A stretch of 37,886 bases of DNA from Verrucomicrobiales bacterium (GTDB lineage: Bacteria > Verrucomicrobiota > Verrucomicrobiia > Verrucomicrobiales > SLCJ01): positions 1 through 37,886 of the forward strand of contig JAGXGH010000138.1 of the NCBI GenBank assembly GCA_024636835.1, read 5' to 3'. The number at the start of each line of letters is the position of its first letter. Positions within the stretch are counted from its first letter, which is position 1. The notes under the pieces were generated by a model. That model ran no database searches, had not been told where the DNA came from, and was given only the letters and a program-made list of their open reading frames with translations. A program made the position numbers and the translations under genes. Of the stretch, positions 1-8,669 are shown one piece after another.

Positions 1-13
1 ACGACGTCATTGG

Positions 14-1891
14 ATGCGGATGTGGATCCGAATTTATCACTTACCGGGGAAGCGAACCGAGCGTGAATCCTTATCTGACCATGATGTAATGCCAAAACTT
101 ATCACCAAACTCGCGGACCGCATGCGCGCCCGATTCTCGGACGGTCAGCGGTTTATGATTTTGTGTGTGATCTGCGGGGTGCTTTGTGGTTTGGCAGCGG
201 TGGGGTTTCACATGTCGATCGCGGCGGTATTTCACCTTTTGAAAAGCACGGCGCAGAGTTTTGATGGTTGGATGTTCTTTGCGGTGATGGGTATGGGCCC
301 GGTGGTTGGTGCGTGTATCGTGGGGATAGTCCTGCAGCGATTCGCGCCGACAGCGTCGGGTTCGGGCATCCCGCAAACGAAGCGCGCCTATTACAATGAT
401 TTTGGCAAGATCGGGCTGGGTGAGGGAGTTTGGCGGTTTATTCTAGGCACACTGTTTGTGGGCTTGGGTAACGCGCTCGGGCGAGAAGGGCCGACGGTTC
501 ATATGTGCGCGGCGATCGCGTCGAAGCTCGGTCAATGGGCATTCCGCGCGAAGTCGAGGGTGCAGGCAATGGTGCCCGTGGGCATGGGTGCGGGGATCGC
601 TGCTGCGTTCAACGCACCGCTTTCGGCGATCACGTTTGTGTTTGAAGAACTGCTCGACGATTTCTCGACCAAGGCACTGGGTGGGATTGTGGTTGCGGTG
701 GTGATTTCGGCGGCGGTGGCGCGGACAATCCTCGGTGAGGAACCGGTGTTGAACGTGCACTTTGTGGATGATTTTCAGACGCACGGTTGGATGTTGGTTG
801 CTGTGCCGATGGGTATGACAGCAGCGGTTCTGGGACACGCGCTGGTGCGGTCGCTACTGTGGACACGCGACCGAATACGGAGTGTTTCCTTACCGATTTG
901 GCTGCGTGCGACGGCAGGTGGATTTTGCATGGGTGTGCTAGGTTTGAGTGCTTACGCGTTGACGGGTTTGCTTGGTGAAGCTCAGTTTGGCGTGTTTTCG
1001 ATTGGTTACGGAAGTTTGGATCAAGCGTTTGGTGCGAAGTTGGTGGCTGAGGCGTTGATTATCTTATTTGTGTTCAAATTCGCGGCGGTAGTGATCTCGT
1101 ATGCTTCCGGCGGCAGTGGTGGTCTGTTTTCTCCGACTTTGTTTCTTGGCGGGATGTTGGGCGGCTTGTTTGGCCTGTTGTTGGTATGGGCGGACAGTCA
1201 GTATGGTTTCTTGGATGGTCACGAAAACGGAGAGGTGGTTGGAGCTTGCGTGTTGCTGGGAATGGGCTCGATGTTTGCTTCCGTGGTGCGATGTCCGTTC
1301 ACGTCCTTGTTAATCATTTTTGAAATGACGCGGAGTTACTCGCTGATGTTGCCGCTGATGGTTGGTAATGTGATCTCGTATTTCATGGCGAGCCGCTGGC
1401 AGGCGGTGCCGCTCTACAATGCCCTGCTGCTACAGGACGGAGTGAGCTTGCGTCAGATGCCGGCTTATCGTGGTGCGCAAGACTACCGCAACTTGCCGGT
1501 GGCAACGATTATGACTCACGAGGTGACGAGTATCGCAGCTGAGTCGAGGCCTGATGAGGCCTTGGAGTTTATTGAAGGCTTGCGCCCGCACCATGGTTAT
1601 CCGGTGATCGACGATGAGGAGATGTTGGTCGGAATGGTGATGCATCACGAGATCGAGGAATGGGTAGGCGAGGGGAAGACGAGGGCGCTTGCCGATTTGG
1701 TAGAGAAGCAAACCGTGATCTCGGTCACCAGCGAGTCGCCGATTCGCGAAGCTGCCCGTTTGATGGTGCGGCATGATTATCAACAGCTTCCGGTGATCTC
1801 GACGAAGCAAAAAGACCGAGTGTTGGGGATTTTGACGCTCAATGACATCGCACGGCAGCAGAATGCTTTCGATCGCCAAATAGATCAGTGA
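14..1891 (+). CDS. ClC-family chloride/proton transporter with C-terminal CBS pair
   Basis: Inner-membrane ClC protein that probably exchanges chloride for protons. About 625 residues: a hydrophobic ClC core (roughly 45-460) followed by two CBS domains (about 490-620), which in this family bind adenine nucleotides and regulate transport. Visible signature motifs are GSGIP at 116-120, GREGP at 156-160 with the gating Glu at 158, and a GGSGG stretch before FSPTLFLGG near 370. A Glu pair at 211-212 matches the proton-relay position of exchanger-type ClCs, so an antiporter is more likely than a passive channel. The frame stays open to the window edge, so the start is uncertain. ATG at 14 is the first one seen; ATG at 89 (MPKLITKL) would give a more usual N-terminus. 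Family assignment is firm; ion and direction are inferred. Confidence 0.93.
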   Translation: MRMWIRIYHLPGKRTERESLSDHDVMPKLITKLADRMRARFSDGQRFMILCVICGVLCGLAAVGFHMSIAAVFHLLKSTAQSFDGWMFFAVMGMGPVVGACIVGIVLQRFAPTASGSGIPQTKRAYYNDFGKIGLGEGVWRFILGTLFVGLGNALGREGPTVHMCAAIASKLGQWAFRAKSRVQAMVPVGMGAGIAAAFNAPLSAITFVFEELLDDFSTKALGGIVVAVVISAAVARTILGEEPVLNVHFVDDFQTHGWMLVAVPMGMTAAVLGHALVRSLLWTRDRIRSVSLPIWLRATAGGFCMGVLGLSAYALTGLLGEAQFGVFSIGYGSLDQAFGAKLVAEALIILFVFKFAAVVISYASGGSGGLFSPTLFLGGMLGGLFGLLLVWADSQYGFLDGHENGEVVGACVLLGMGSMFASVVRCPFTSLLIIFEMTRSYSLMLPLMVGNVISYFMASRWQAVPLYNALLLQDGVSLRQMPAYRGAQDYRNLPVATIMTHEVTSIAAESRPDEALEFIEGLRPHHGYPVIDDEEMLVGMVMHHEIEEWVGEGKTRALADLVEKQTVISVTSESPIREAARLMVRHDYQQLPVISTKQKDRVLGILTLNDIARQQNAFDRQIDQ

Positions 1892-2008
1892 GTTTTTTTA
1901 AAAATCTCCTGTTTTTCTCTAATGAAGTTCGATCTCAATCGTTGACAAACTAGGGTTGCTTTTGCGATGCTTCGCGAGTTTTCCTGCTTTTTTTAACCAA
2001 ATAGTCCT

Positions 2009-3571
2009 ATGTCAGAAATCCCACAAGCCGCGCCAGAACCAGAAGTTGGAGCTAATGCCGGCGCTACCGGAGCGCAACCACTGCCTCATCTCCCAATGAT
2101 GACGCACGATGAAGCTGAAGCACTTCGTTTGCGCACTCTGAAGCAGGAGCGAATTTCCGCAATTTTGGTGGCCGTTTTGATCCACGCCTTGATTATCGTG
2201 GGTCTTGCGCTTTGGGGGCTTGGTGTTCTTGAGGCCGAGAAACCTGAAATCGAAGCACGCATTGCGCCACCTTCGGAGAACACAGTGGAACGTCCAACGG
2301 TGAAAACCGAAACCTTGCAGCGTAAGCCCTCGGCACCTTCGCAGAGTGCGAAGCTGATCGCGGCAGCCGTTCCTGAATCGGCTGTTTTTGTGCCTGAAGT
2401 TCCCTTTGAGACGGATTCGATCGATATTGGAACTTCTGCTAACCTTGGCATGGGTTTTGGTTCCTCCGGTTCAGGAAGCGGAGACGGACAAGGTGGTTTT
2501 GGTGGGGTGCCAGCGGGCATGAAAGGACGCTGCACACTTGAAGAGCGGATGAAGCGATTGACCTCAAGCGGTGGCACCAAAGAGTGCGAAGATGCCGTGG
2601 TAAAATCACTCACATGGTTGCAGCTTCAGCAAAATGCTGACGGGTCGTGGGGGCGTTCGAGAAAAGTGTCCATGACCGGATTGGCGCTCCTTGCTTATCT
2701 TGGTCACTGCGAGACTCCTCAGTCGACTCAGTATGGAGAAACCGTTCTCAACGGAATGCTTTATCTGATTGATCAAGGGATGAAGAATGACGGATACTTT
2801 TTTGCAAACCGTCAAAGCCACAGCTGGGTATATGAGCATGCGATTGCTGTTTACGCACTTGGCGAATCATATGCCTTTACTGCGGAGATGAAGATGGATA
2901 TTCCTAATCTCAAAGAGGTTCTTGAGAAAAGCACCGATATTATTCTTGCCGGTCAGCACAGCGGTGGTGGTTGGGATTACAACTATGACAAAACGGGTAA
3001 ACGCGGAGGGGATGTCTCCGTGGTGGGATGGCATATGCAAGCGCTTAAAGCAGCACAGAATGCTGGTTATGGCAAGAAATTCGGTGATGATAAAGCGCTG
3101 ATGCAGTCGGTGAAAGCGGGATGGGACTACATCGAGAGCAAGCAGAACGATGTGGGTTCAATTGGTTATACTCATAGGCCTACGGCCGGGAAAGAAACGT
3201 ATGGACTAACAGGTGTGGGTGCCCTTAGCTTTCAAATTTTCGACAAGGAAGGTCGTGTGGTTCGGAATGCTTTGAAAGTCGCGCGAGACATGCCGTTTGA
3301 TTACGGCGCGGACACCGCAAACATCTACGCATGGTATTACACAACTCAGGCCATGTTCTTTAAAGGAGGTGCTTACTGGGACAAATGGAACGACAAATTT
3401 CGCGATGAGATCCTGAAAAACCAAGGGTCCGATGGTGCATGGGAATTTGAAGGTGGTAAGGGTGCCAAGTCATCAAAGGCTGCAGGAGGTGACGCGCAGA
3501 TTTACCGGAACTGCCTGTGCACTTTGATGTTGGAAGTGTATTACCGCTTCCTTCCAGGAACCGGTTCTTAA
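2009..3571 (+). CDS. Membrane-anchored prenyltransferase/squalene-cyclase repeat protein
   Basis: A 520-residue protein with a short cytoplasmic N-terminus, one membrane segment at about residues 48-72, a Pro/Ser-rich linker, a Gly-rich stretch (about 145-172) and then an alpha/alpha-barrel region built from prenyltransferase/squalene-oxidase repeats. One repeat reads SLTWLQLQQNADGSWG near 200; later copies include AGQHSGGGWDYN and KNQGSDGAWEFEGG. The topology (one N-terminal anchor, large outside domain) resembles TonB-like architecture but there is no TonB C-terminal domain. Proteins of this shape are common in Planctomycetes and Verrucomicrobia and their substrate is unknown. I see no clear DxDD cyclase motif, so catalytic activity is doubtful. 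A strong terminator follows the stop codon, so it is likely the last gene of its transcript. Confidence 0.85.
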   Translation: MSEIPQAAPEPEVGANAGATGAQPLPHLPMMTHDEAEALRLRTLKQERISAILVAVLIHALIIVGLALWGLGVLEAEKPEIEARIAPPSENTVERPTVKTETLQRKPSAPSQSAKLIAAAVPESAVFVPEVPFETDSIDIGTSANLGMGFGSSGSGSGDGQGGFGGVPAGMKGRCTLEERMKRLTSSGGTKECEDAVVKSLTWLQLQQNADGSWGRSRKVSMTGLALLAYLGHCETPQSTQYGETVLNGMLYLIDQGMKNDGYFFANRQSHSWVYEHAIAVYALGESYAFTAEMKMDIPNLKEVLEKSTDIILAGQHSGGGWDYNYDKTGKRGGDVSVVGWHMQALKAAQNAGYGKKFGDDKALMQSVKAGWDYIESKQNDVGSIGYTHRPTAGKETYGLTGVGALSFQIFDKEGRVVRNALKVARDMPFDYGADTANIYAWYYTTQAMFFKGGAYWDKWNDKFRDEILKNQGSDGAWEFEGGKGAKSSKAAGGDAQIYRNCLCTLMLEVYYRFLPGTGS

Positions 3572-3593
3572 AGCCTGCGAGCTTTTTCCAATG

Positions 3594-3632
3594 TGCCGTT
3601 CACCTCGCGCTGTGGTGGACGGCATTTTTTTT
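3594..3632 (+). terminator. Rho-independent terminator after the prenyltransferase-repeat gene
   Basis: Eleven-base arms at 3594-3604 and 3614-3624 pair with one G-T wobble across a nine-base loop and are followed by eight T residues (3625-3632). It lies 23 bases after the stop codon at 3571. Confidence 0.9.
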
Positions 3633-3734
3633 GGCGATAGGGGTTCTGGTATGACGTGTTCGGGAGTTGAAAGGATTGGTATATTCTCTGCTAGTGCACG
3701 GACAAGATAGCGGGCATTAATTCGCAGCTGGCGA

Positions 3735-5633
3735 TCATTTCTCATTCTCTTTGGAACCTGTCACTTCGGCGCTGGTCGACGGTTTACTGGAGTCGTTTTC
3801 GAAGACAAGGCTAATCAATTTATCACCGTCCTTGAGCTTCATGTCGTCGGTAAAGACATCGAAGGTCTTGTTTTCGTGCACTACAAATAGAATGATCGCG
3901 TCATCACCGTAGCGCTCGCGGAATTCGGTCAGTTTGAAGTTCTCGGTGAATACAGATTTTTTCACCGTAGCGCCACGGGTAATGAGTTCTTCGATCTCAT
4001 CGAAGGTTGGTGCACTGGAGAATGGATAGCGGCCGCGTAGGTGCTCGGACGTGGTCACGCGGTGCGAGGAATCGTTGTCACGCGGGGTGAGTTGAAACAC
4101 ATTCGCGGTGCCGAATTCCTGGCGGAATTCCTGGCACCCGAGTGAGTTTACTTCGTCGTTCGGCGTGAGTGCGATGAGTCGCCCGAGGCCTGCCAGGTCC
4201 ATTTCTTCGACGGTGTATTCGGAGACGATACTGGCACGCTGGGTGGTCAGTCCCACCATCCGCGCGGCAGAGAGTTTTTCATAGTTGGTGTCGACGACAA
4301 GCACTTGGCACTCTTCGTCTTGAAGATGTTTGCCGGCTTGGATGACCCAGTCGCTCACACCGGCGAATAAGATGCCTTGTGGGTTCTCGACGGCGAGCTT
4401 GAGCTTGCGCGCGGCGATGCCGGCGACAAATCCATAGAATGCGACAGTCCCGATGATCACCATAAAGATGAGGGGCACGAGTTGTTCTGCCTGTTGACCC
4501 AGGGTGGCGCTGATTTCGTCAGCCGCTGCTTTTTCCATTAATTCAATGGCGAAAAGAGAGGTGACGGCTGCTGCTACGATTCCGCGTGGTGCGAGTAGAG
4601 CGAGGAAGATTCGTTCCTGGCGGGAGAGCTTGGTGCCCATCAGGCTGATGATCACCGAAACAGGACGGATAATGAGGATCAAGACGACGAGAAAGAAAAT
4701 CGGCCGCCAACCGAGAGTGGCGAAGTCTTGCAGGTCGATTCGTGCGGCGAGCACGATGAAAAGCACCGCGATCAAAAGCACGCGAAGGTTTTCTTTGAAT
4801 TCGATGACGTGTTTTACCGAGAGTCCCTTGCGATTGGCGAGGTAGATGCCGAGTGCGGTGACGGTGAGCAGGCCGGATTCGTGTTGCATCGCATTGGAGA
4901 TGGTGAATGCGGCAACGGCTCCGCCAAGGATGACGGTGCCGTGAAGGAAGTCGGGGATCAGGTGTCTCCGCAGCATGATTTCGAGCCCCTTGCCGAAGGC
5001 ATAAGCCAAGCCTAGTCCCACCGCGATGGTCATCAGAAGGCTGATCACGGTGTCACTGACGGCATCTTCGGGATTGCTGGTGAAGGCGGCTTGGAAGACA
5101 AGTACAGCGAGCACGGCACCCACGGGGTCGATGACGATGCCTTCCCATTTCGCGACCGCTCCGACGCGTTTTCTTGGTCGGATATGGCGTAGGAGCGGAA
5201 TGATGACCGTCGGGCCCGTGACGGTGAGTACCGCGCCGAGCAATAGACAGATTCGGGTGTCGAGATTGAGGAGATAGTAGGCCGCGATAGAAGCGAGAAC
5301 CCAAGTCACCAGGACACCAATGGTGCAGAGCCTTATTACGGGTCTGCCGGCCTCTCTAAACTCTTTGAGTCGTAGCGAGAGCCCACCTTCGAAAAGAATG
5401 ATGCCAACGGCTAGGGAGACGGCGGGGAAGAGAAGGTCACCAGGGATGAAATCATCGGGTGTGAAAAAAAGACCAGCAAGAACGCCAAATCCGAGAAGCA
5501 TGAGGATGGACGGCAGGCCGAGTTTCCAAGCAATCCATTGAGCAAAGGCACCGAGGGCGAGAACGGTGCCAAGAAACACGCTTGGTGAGTCGAAGATTGC
5601 GCTGAAGTCTGTGGAGCTAAGGATGGTCATCAT
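3735..5633 (-). CDS. CPA-type Na+(K+)/H+ antiporter with RCK (TrkA-N/TrkA-C) regulatory domains
   Basis: A 632-residue protein. Residues about 10-410 form a monovalent cation:proton antiporter core with some twelve hydrophobic segments, including GPTVIIPLL and the acidic IVIDPVGAVLAV stretch expected in the ion-binding helices. A TrkA-N-like nucleotide-binding domain follows (about 415-525, beginning near GILFAGVSDWVIQAGKHL), then a TrkA-C-like domain (about 560-615, ending KLKDGDKLISLVFEN). This arrangement is that of NhaP/KefB-type exchangers gated by nucleotide or ligand binding. Role: cytoplasmic pH and Na+/K+ homeostasis at the inner membrane. It is convergent with the prenyltransferase-repeat gene and divergent from tex, with 211 bases between the two starts. 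Two ATG codons stand in tandem at the start and neither has a visible Shine-Dalgarno. Ion specificity cannot be read from the sequence. Confidence 0.9.
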   Translation of the reverse strand: MMTILSSTDFSAIFDSPSVFLGTVLALGAFAQWIAWKLGLPSILMLLGFGVLAGLFFTPDDFIPGDLLFPAVSLAVGIILFEGGLSLRLKEFREAGRPVIRLCTIGVLVTWVLASIAAYYLLNLDTRICLLLGAVLTVTGPTVIIPLLRHIRPRKRVGAVAKWEGIVIDPVGAVLAVLVFQAAFTSNPEDAVSDTVISLLMTIAVGLGLAYAFGKGLEIMLRRHLIPDFLHGTVILGGAVAAFTISNAMQHESGLLTVTALGIYLANRKGLSVKHVIEFKENLRVLLIAVLFIVLAARIDLQDFATLGWRPIFFLVVLILIIRPVSVIISLMGTKLSRQERIFLALLAPRGIVAAAVTSLFAIELMEKAAADEISATLGQQAEQLVPLIFMVIIGTVAFYGFVAGIAARKLKLAVENPQGILFAGVSDWVIQAGKHLQDEECQVLVVDTNYEKLSAARMVGLTTQRASIVSEYTVEEMDLAGLGRLIALTPNDEVNSLGCQEFRQEFGTANVFQLTPRDNDSSHRVTTSEHLRGRYPFSSAPTFDEIEELITRGATVKKSVFTENFKLTEFRERYGDDAIILFVVHENKTFDVFTDDMKLKDGDKLISLVFENDSSKPSTSAEVTGSKENEK

Positions 5634-5844
5634 AGGAGAAGTTGCTGACGGATACCATCATTGCTACGCCTCAAACAGTGGCAAAACTAAAATGAAAAAT
5701 CATTTTATCGCCCAATGAATTGTCAGAAAATGAGGAAAGGTCTGATAGTAGGGGAGTTGTGATGAGTCTGCGCAAAAAAACCTGAGTGATTCGTTGATTT
5801 GGGGCTGGTGTAGCGGCGATTCCTCGCTATGAAGACAGACTCTT

Positions 5845-8190
5845 ATGGAAGTTAATCGTTACGTTGCTCAAATCGCTGAAGATCTAAAGGTCACTCAGGC
5901 TCAAGTGGAAGCTGTGGTTCAATTGTTGGGGGAGGGCGCGACGGTGCCGTTCATTGCTCGTTATCGGAAAGAGGCGACCGGAAGTTTGGACGAGGTGCAG
6001 ATTGCCGCGGTGCGCGATCAGTTGCAGGCAGCGATTGAGTTGGACCATCGTCGTGAAGCGATCATTAAATCTCTCGATGAACGCAAGTTGCTAACCGATG
6101 AATTGAAGAAGAAGATCGCCGCCGCTGCGACGATGGCACGTTTGGAAGATGTCTTTGCGCCGTTTCGTCCGAAGCGCCGCACTCGTGCAATGATCGCTAT
6201 GGAAAAAGGTCTCGCGCCCTTGGCGGATTGGTTGATGGAGAACGAAGAAAATGCTGATGCGGATCCCGAGAAAGAGGCGGCCAATTATTTGAGTGATAAA
6301 GAGGAGTTGGAGGTGAAGGATGTTGCCGATGCGCTGCAAGGCGCGCGCGATGTGATTGCTGAGCGAGTCAGTGATGATGCCGAGTTGCGAGGTGCAATGC
6401 GTCGACTCTATGAAGAAGAGGGTGTGGCAAGTTCGCGGGTGATGACGGGTAAAGAGGAGAGTGAGGAAGCGGCAAAGTTTCGCGATTACTTTGATTGGAG
6501 CGGCGATCTGGCATCTGTGCCATCGCATCGAATGCTGGCGGTGCGTCGCGGTGAGAAAGAAGGCGTGCTGATGCTTAGGATCACGGTTGATCAAGAGCGT
6601 GGTTTTGGTTTGGCTCGTCGTCAGTTTTTGAAGTCTCGCGCTTCCACACCTGTAGCGAATCAGCTCGATGAGGCGGTGACCGACGGGTGTAAGCGCTTGC
6701 TCTTTCCTTCGATGGAAACAGAAATGCGTTTGGCGTCGAAGAAAGGTGCGGACGAAGTGGCGATTCAGGTTTTTGCGGACAACTTGCGCGAGTTGTTGAT
6801 GTCGTCGCCGCTAGGGCGGAAGCGTGTGTTGGCGCTGGACCCCGGGTTCCGCACAGGATGCAAAGTGGTCTGCCTGGATGCGCAAGGGAAGCTTCTACAT
6901 CATGATTTAGTTTACGTGGTCGGTGGTGAGGCGCAACTGCTCTCCGGTGTGCGGACAATTCTTGAACTGGTGAAGAAATTTCAGATCGAAGCGATCGCGA
7001 TTGGCAATGGAACGGCGAGTCGTGAGACCGAGACCTTTGTGAAAAGGTTGAAGCTGCCGTCCTCGATTGCGGTGGTGATGGTGAATGAAAGTGGTGCATC
7101 GATTTATTCGGCGTCGGATGTGGCGCGTGAGGAATTCCCGGACTTGGATCTGACGGTGCGCGGCAGTGTTTCGATCGGTCGTCGGCTGATGGACCCCTTG
7201 GCAGAGCTGGTGAAGATCGACCCCAAGTCTATTGGTGTGGGACAATACCAACACGATGTTAGCCAGACGCAGTTGAAGAAGAGTTTGGACGACACGGTGG
7301 TCAGTTGTGTGAACGCCGTCGGGGTGGAGTTGAACACGGCGAGCAAGGAATTGCTCAGTTATGTCTCTGGTCTGAACAAGGGGCTGGCGGAGAGTATCGT
7401 TGCTTATCGAGATGCACAGGGCGCGTTCACGTCACGTGCGAAGTTGCTTGAGGTTCCTCGCTTCGGTGAGAAGGCATTCGAGCAAGCGGCCGGGTTCTTG
7501 CGGGTGCGTGAGGGGGGGAATCCTCTCGACGCGAGTGCGGTGCACCCTGAGCGTTATAGCTTGGTCGAACAGATGGCGAAGGATCTCGGCGCGACTGTTG
7601 AGGATTTGTTACGCGATGGGAGTTTGCGGGCGAAGATCAAGCTTTCCAATTACGTTAGCGATGAAGTGGGATTGCCGACGCTCGAGGATATTGTCCAAGA
7701 GCTCGCGAAACCGGGTCGCGATCCACGTGCTGCGTTCGAGACGTTTTCCTTCGCCGATGGTGTGGAAAAACTCACCGATCTAACCGTTGGCATGAAGCTT
7801 CCTGGGGTTGTCACCAACGTGACTGCATTTGGTGCATTTGTTGATGTTGGTGTTCATCAAGACGGTTTGGTGCACATCAGTCAGCTCTCGGATCAGTTCG
7901 TCAAAGATCCTGCTGAGGTGGTGAAGGTCCAACAACGGGTGACTGTGCATGTGATGGAGATTGATGTGGCAAGAAAGCGCATCGCTCTGTCGATGAAGAC
8001 GAATCCGGATCTTGAAGGGCAGGGGAAACCACGCGGCGAACGCCCACAACGCGCTCAGGACAACCGTCCACGCGGCGGCGGCGGGCAGCGTGATCGCCGT
8101 CCGGCAAGCCAAGGTCAACGCGGCGGTGGCGGCGGAAATAGCGGCGATTGGTTTTCACAGGCGATGAATCAGGCGAAGAAAGGAAAGTAA
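5845..8190 (+). CDS. tex: Tex, S1-domain RNA-binding transcription accessory protein
   Basis: A 781-residue protein with the full Tex layout: helical Tex N-terminal domain (1-200), YqgF/RNase H-like domain (about 325-455, starting RVLALDPGFRTGCKV), helix-hairpin-helix region (about 495-565, with GLNKGLAESIVAYR) and a C-terminal S1 RNA-binding domain (about 650-720, GMKLPGVVTNVTAFGAFVDVGVHQDGLVHIS). Tex binds nucleic acids and is linked to transcription and RNA quality control. After the S1 domain there is an extra tail of about 55 residues rich in Arg and Gly, with RGGGG and RPRGGGG-like blocks, probably disordered and RNA-binding. Normal Tex proteins are about 720-780 residues, so the gene is complete. 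It is transcribed alone, away from the antiporter gene. Confidence 0.96.
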   Translation: MEVNRYVAQIAEDLKVTQAQVEAVVQLLGEGATVPFIARYRKEATGSLDEVQIAAVRDQLQAAIELDHRREAIIKSLDERKLLTDELKKKIAAAATMARLEDVFAPFRPKRRTRAMIAMEKGLAPLADWLMENEENADADPEKEAANYLSDKEELEVKDVADALQGARDVIAERVSDDAELRGAMRRLYEEEGVASSRVMTGKEESEEAAKFRDYFDWSGDLASVPSHRMLAVRRGEKEGVLMLRITVDQERGFGLARRQFLKSRASTPVANQLDEAVTDGCKRLLFPSMETEMRLASKKGADEVAIQVFADNLRELLMSSPLGRKRVLALDPGFRTGCKVVCLDAQGKLLHHDLVYVVGGEAQLLSGVRTILELVKKFQIEAIAIGNGTASRETETFVKRLKLPSSIAVVMVNESGASIYSASDVAREEFPDLDLTVRGSVSIGRRLMDPLAELVKIDPKSIGVGQYQHDVSQTQLKKSLDDTVVSCVNAVGVELNTASKELLSYVSGLNKGLAESIVAYRDAQGAFTSRAKLLEVPRFGEKAFEQAAGFLRVREGGNPLDASAVHPERYSLVEQMAKDLGATVEDLLRDGSLRAKIKLSNYVSDEVGLPTLEDIVQELAKPGRDPRAAFETFSFADGVEKLTDLTVGMKLPGVVTNVTAFGAFVDVGVHQDGLVHISQLSDQFVKDPAEVVKVQQRVTVHVMEIDVARKRIALSMKTNPDLEGQGKPRGERPQRAQDNRPRGGGGQRDRRPASQGQRGGGGGNSGDWFSQAMNQAKKGK

Positions 8191-8201
8191 GGGCTAACAA
8201 A

Positions 8202-8229
8202 CGCGGAACGAGGAGCTCGGAACGCGGAA
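8202..8229 (+). repeat. Heptad-phased degenerate array (GGAA core) downstream of tex
   Basis: Four consecutive 7-base units. The GGAA/GGAG core recurs at 8205, 8212, 8219 and 8226, exactly 7 bases apart. Units one and four are identical (CGCGGAA); the others differ by two or three bases. The array begins 12 bases after the tex stop codon. Confidence 0.75.
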
Positions 8230-8234
8230 TGATT

Positions 8235-8264
8235 TGCAGCGGCGTTTGCAAAAACGCAGCTGCA
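8235..8264. other. Strong hairpin with GCAA tetraloop between convergent genes
   Basis: Arms at 8235-8247 and 8252-8264 match at 12 of 13 positions and enclose the GNRA-type loop GCAA (8248-8251). No T-run follows on either strand, so it is not a canonical intrinsic terminator. It lies between the ends of tex and the small minus-strand gene and may protect 3' ends or slow transcription from both sides. Confidence 0.65.
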
Positions 8265-8268
8265 ATGG

Positions 8269-8550
8269 CTAGCTGCACGAGCTGTTGTTGCCTTCGAGAA
8301 AGGCGAGCGCTTTCTGATACGAACACCCTCCGAGAAAATGGTTCAGTCGTGGCGGAAGCGTCCGTTGTGGATCGTTGCGCCATTGTGCTCCTAGTTCAGT
8401 GATCTTGTTACTGACGGCAATCAGTGCTTGAAGATGGGCGTCGCCATCGCGGTCGCGCCATGCGTGGTCGGCAATAATGGTCTCGCGCTCGCGTAGGGCG
8501 ATAATAAGTTGGTCGCGATAGATTTCTGTTCCTTTGTCGACTTCAGCCAT
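8269..8550 (-). CDS. Small conserved-looking protein of unknown function
   Basis: A 93-residue protein from ATG at 8550 (MAEVDKGTEIYRD). An upstream ATG at 8586 would add 12 residues but has poorer context and would crowd the divergent symporter gene. It is soluble and mostly helical, with an Arg/Glu-rich first half (ALRERETIIADHAWRDRDGDAH), then a Pro/Leu segment and HFLGGCSYQKALAFLEGN near the end. I do not recognise a family. Codon use and residue composition look like those of a real protein, and the gene fills the gap between tex and the symporter. It converges on tex and diverges from the sodium:solute symporter gene. Confidence 0.6.
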   Translation of the reverse strand: MAEVDKGTEIYRDQLIIALRERETIIADHAWRDRDGDAHLQALIAVSNKITELGAQWRNDPQRTLPPRLNHFLGGCSYQKALAFLEGNNSSCS

Positions 8551-8669
8551 GCCGCCAGTATGCTGCTTTTTTGATGGAATGTCCATCGACAGGCGGACGA
8601 GTGCTTTCTATCGTTCGAGATATGAATCAGGTTTTAGTTTTGCCGCCGCTCGTGGCCGATGGAAGTGGG

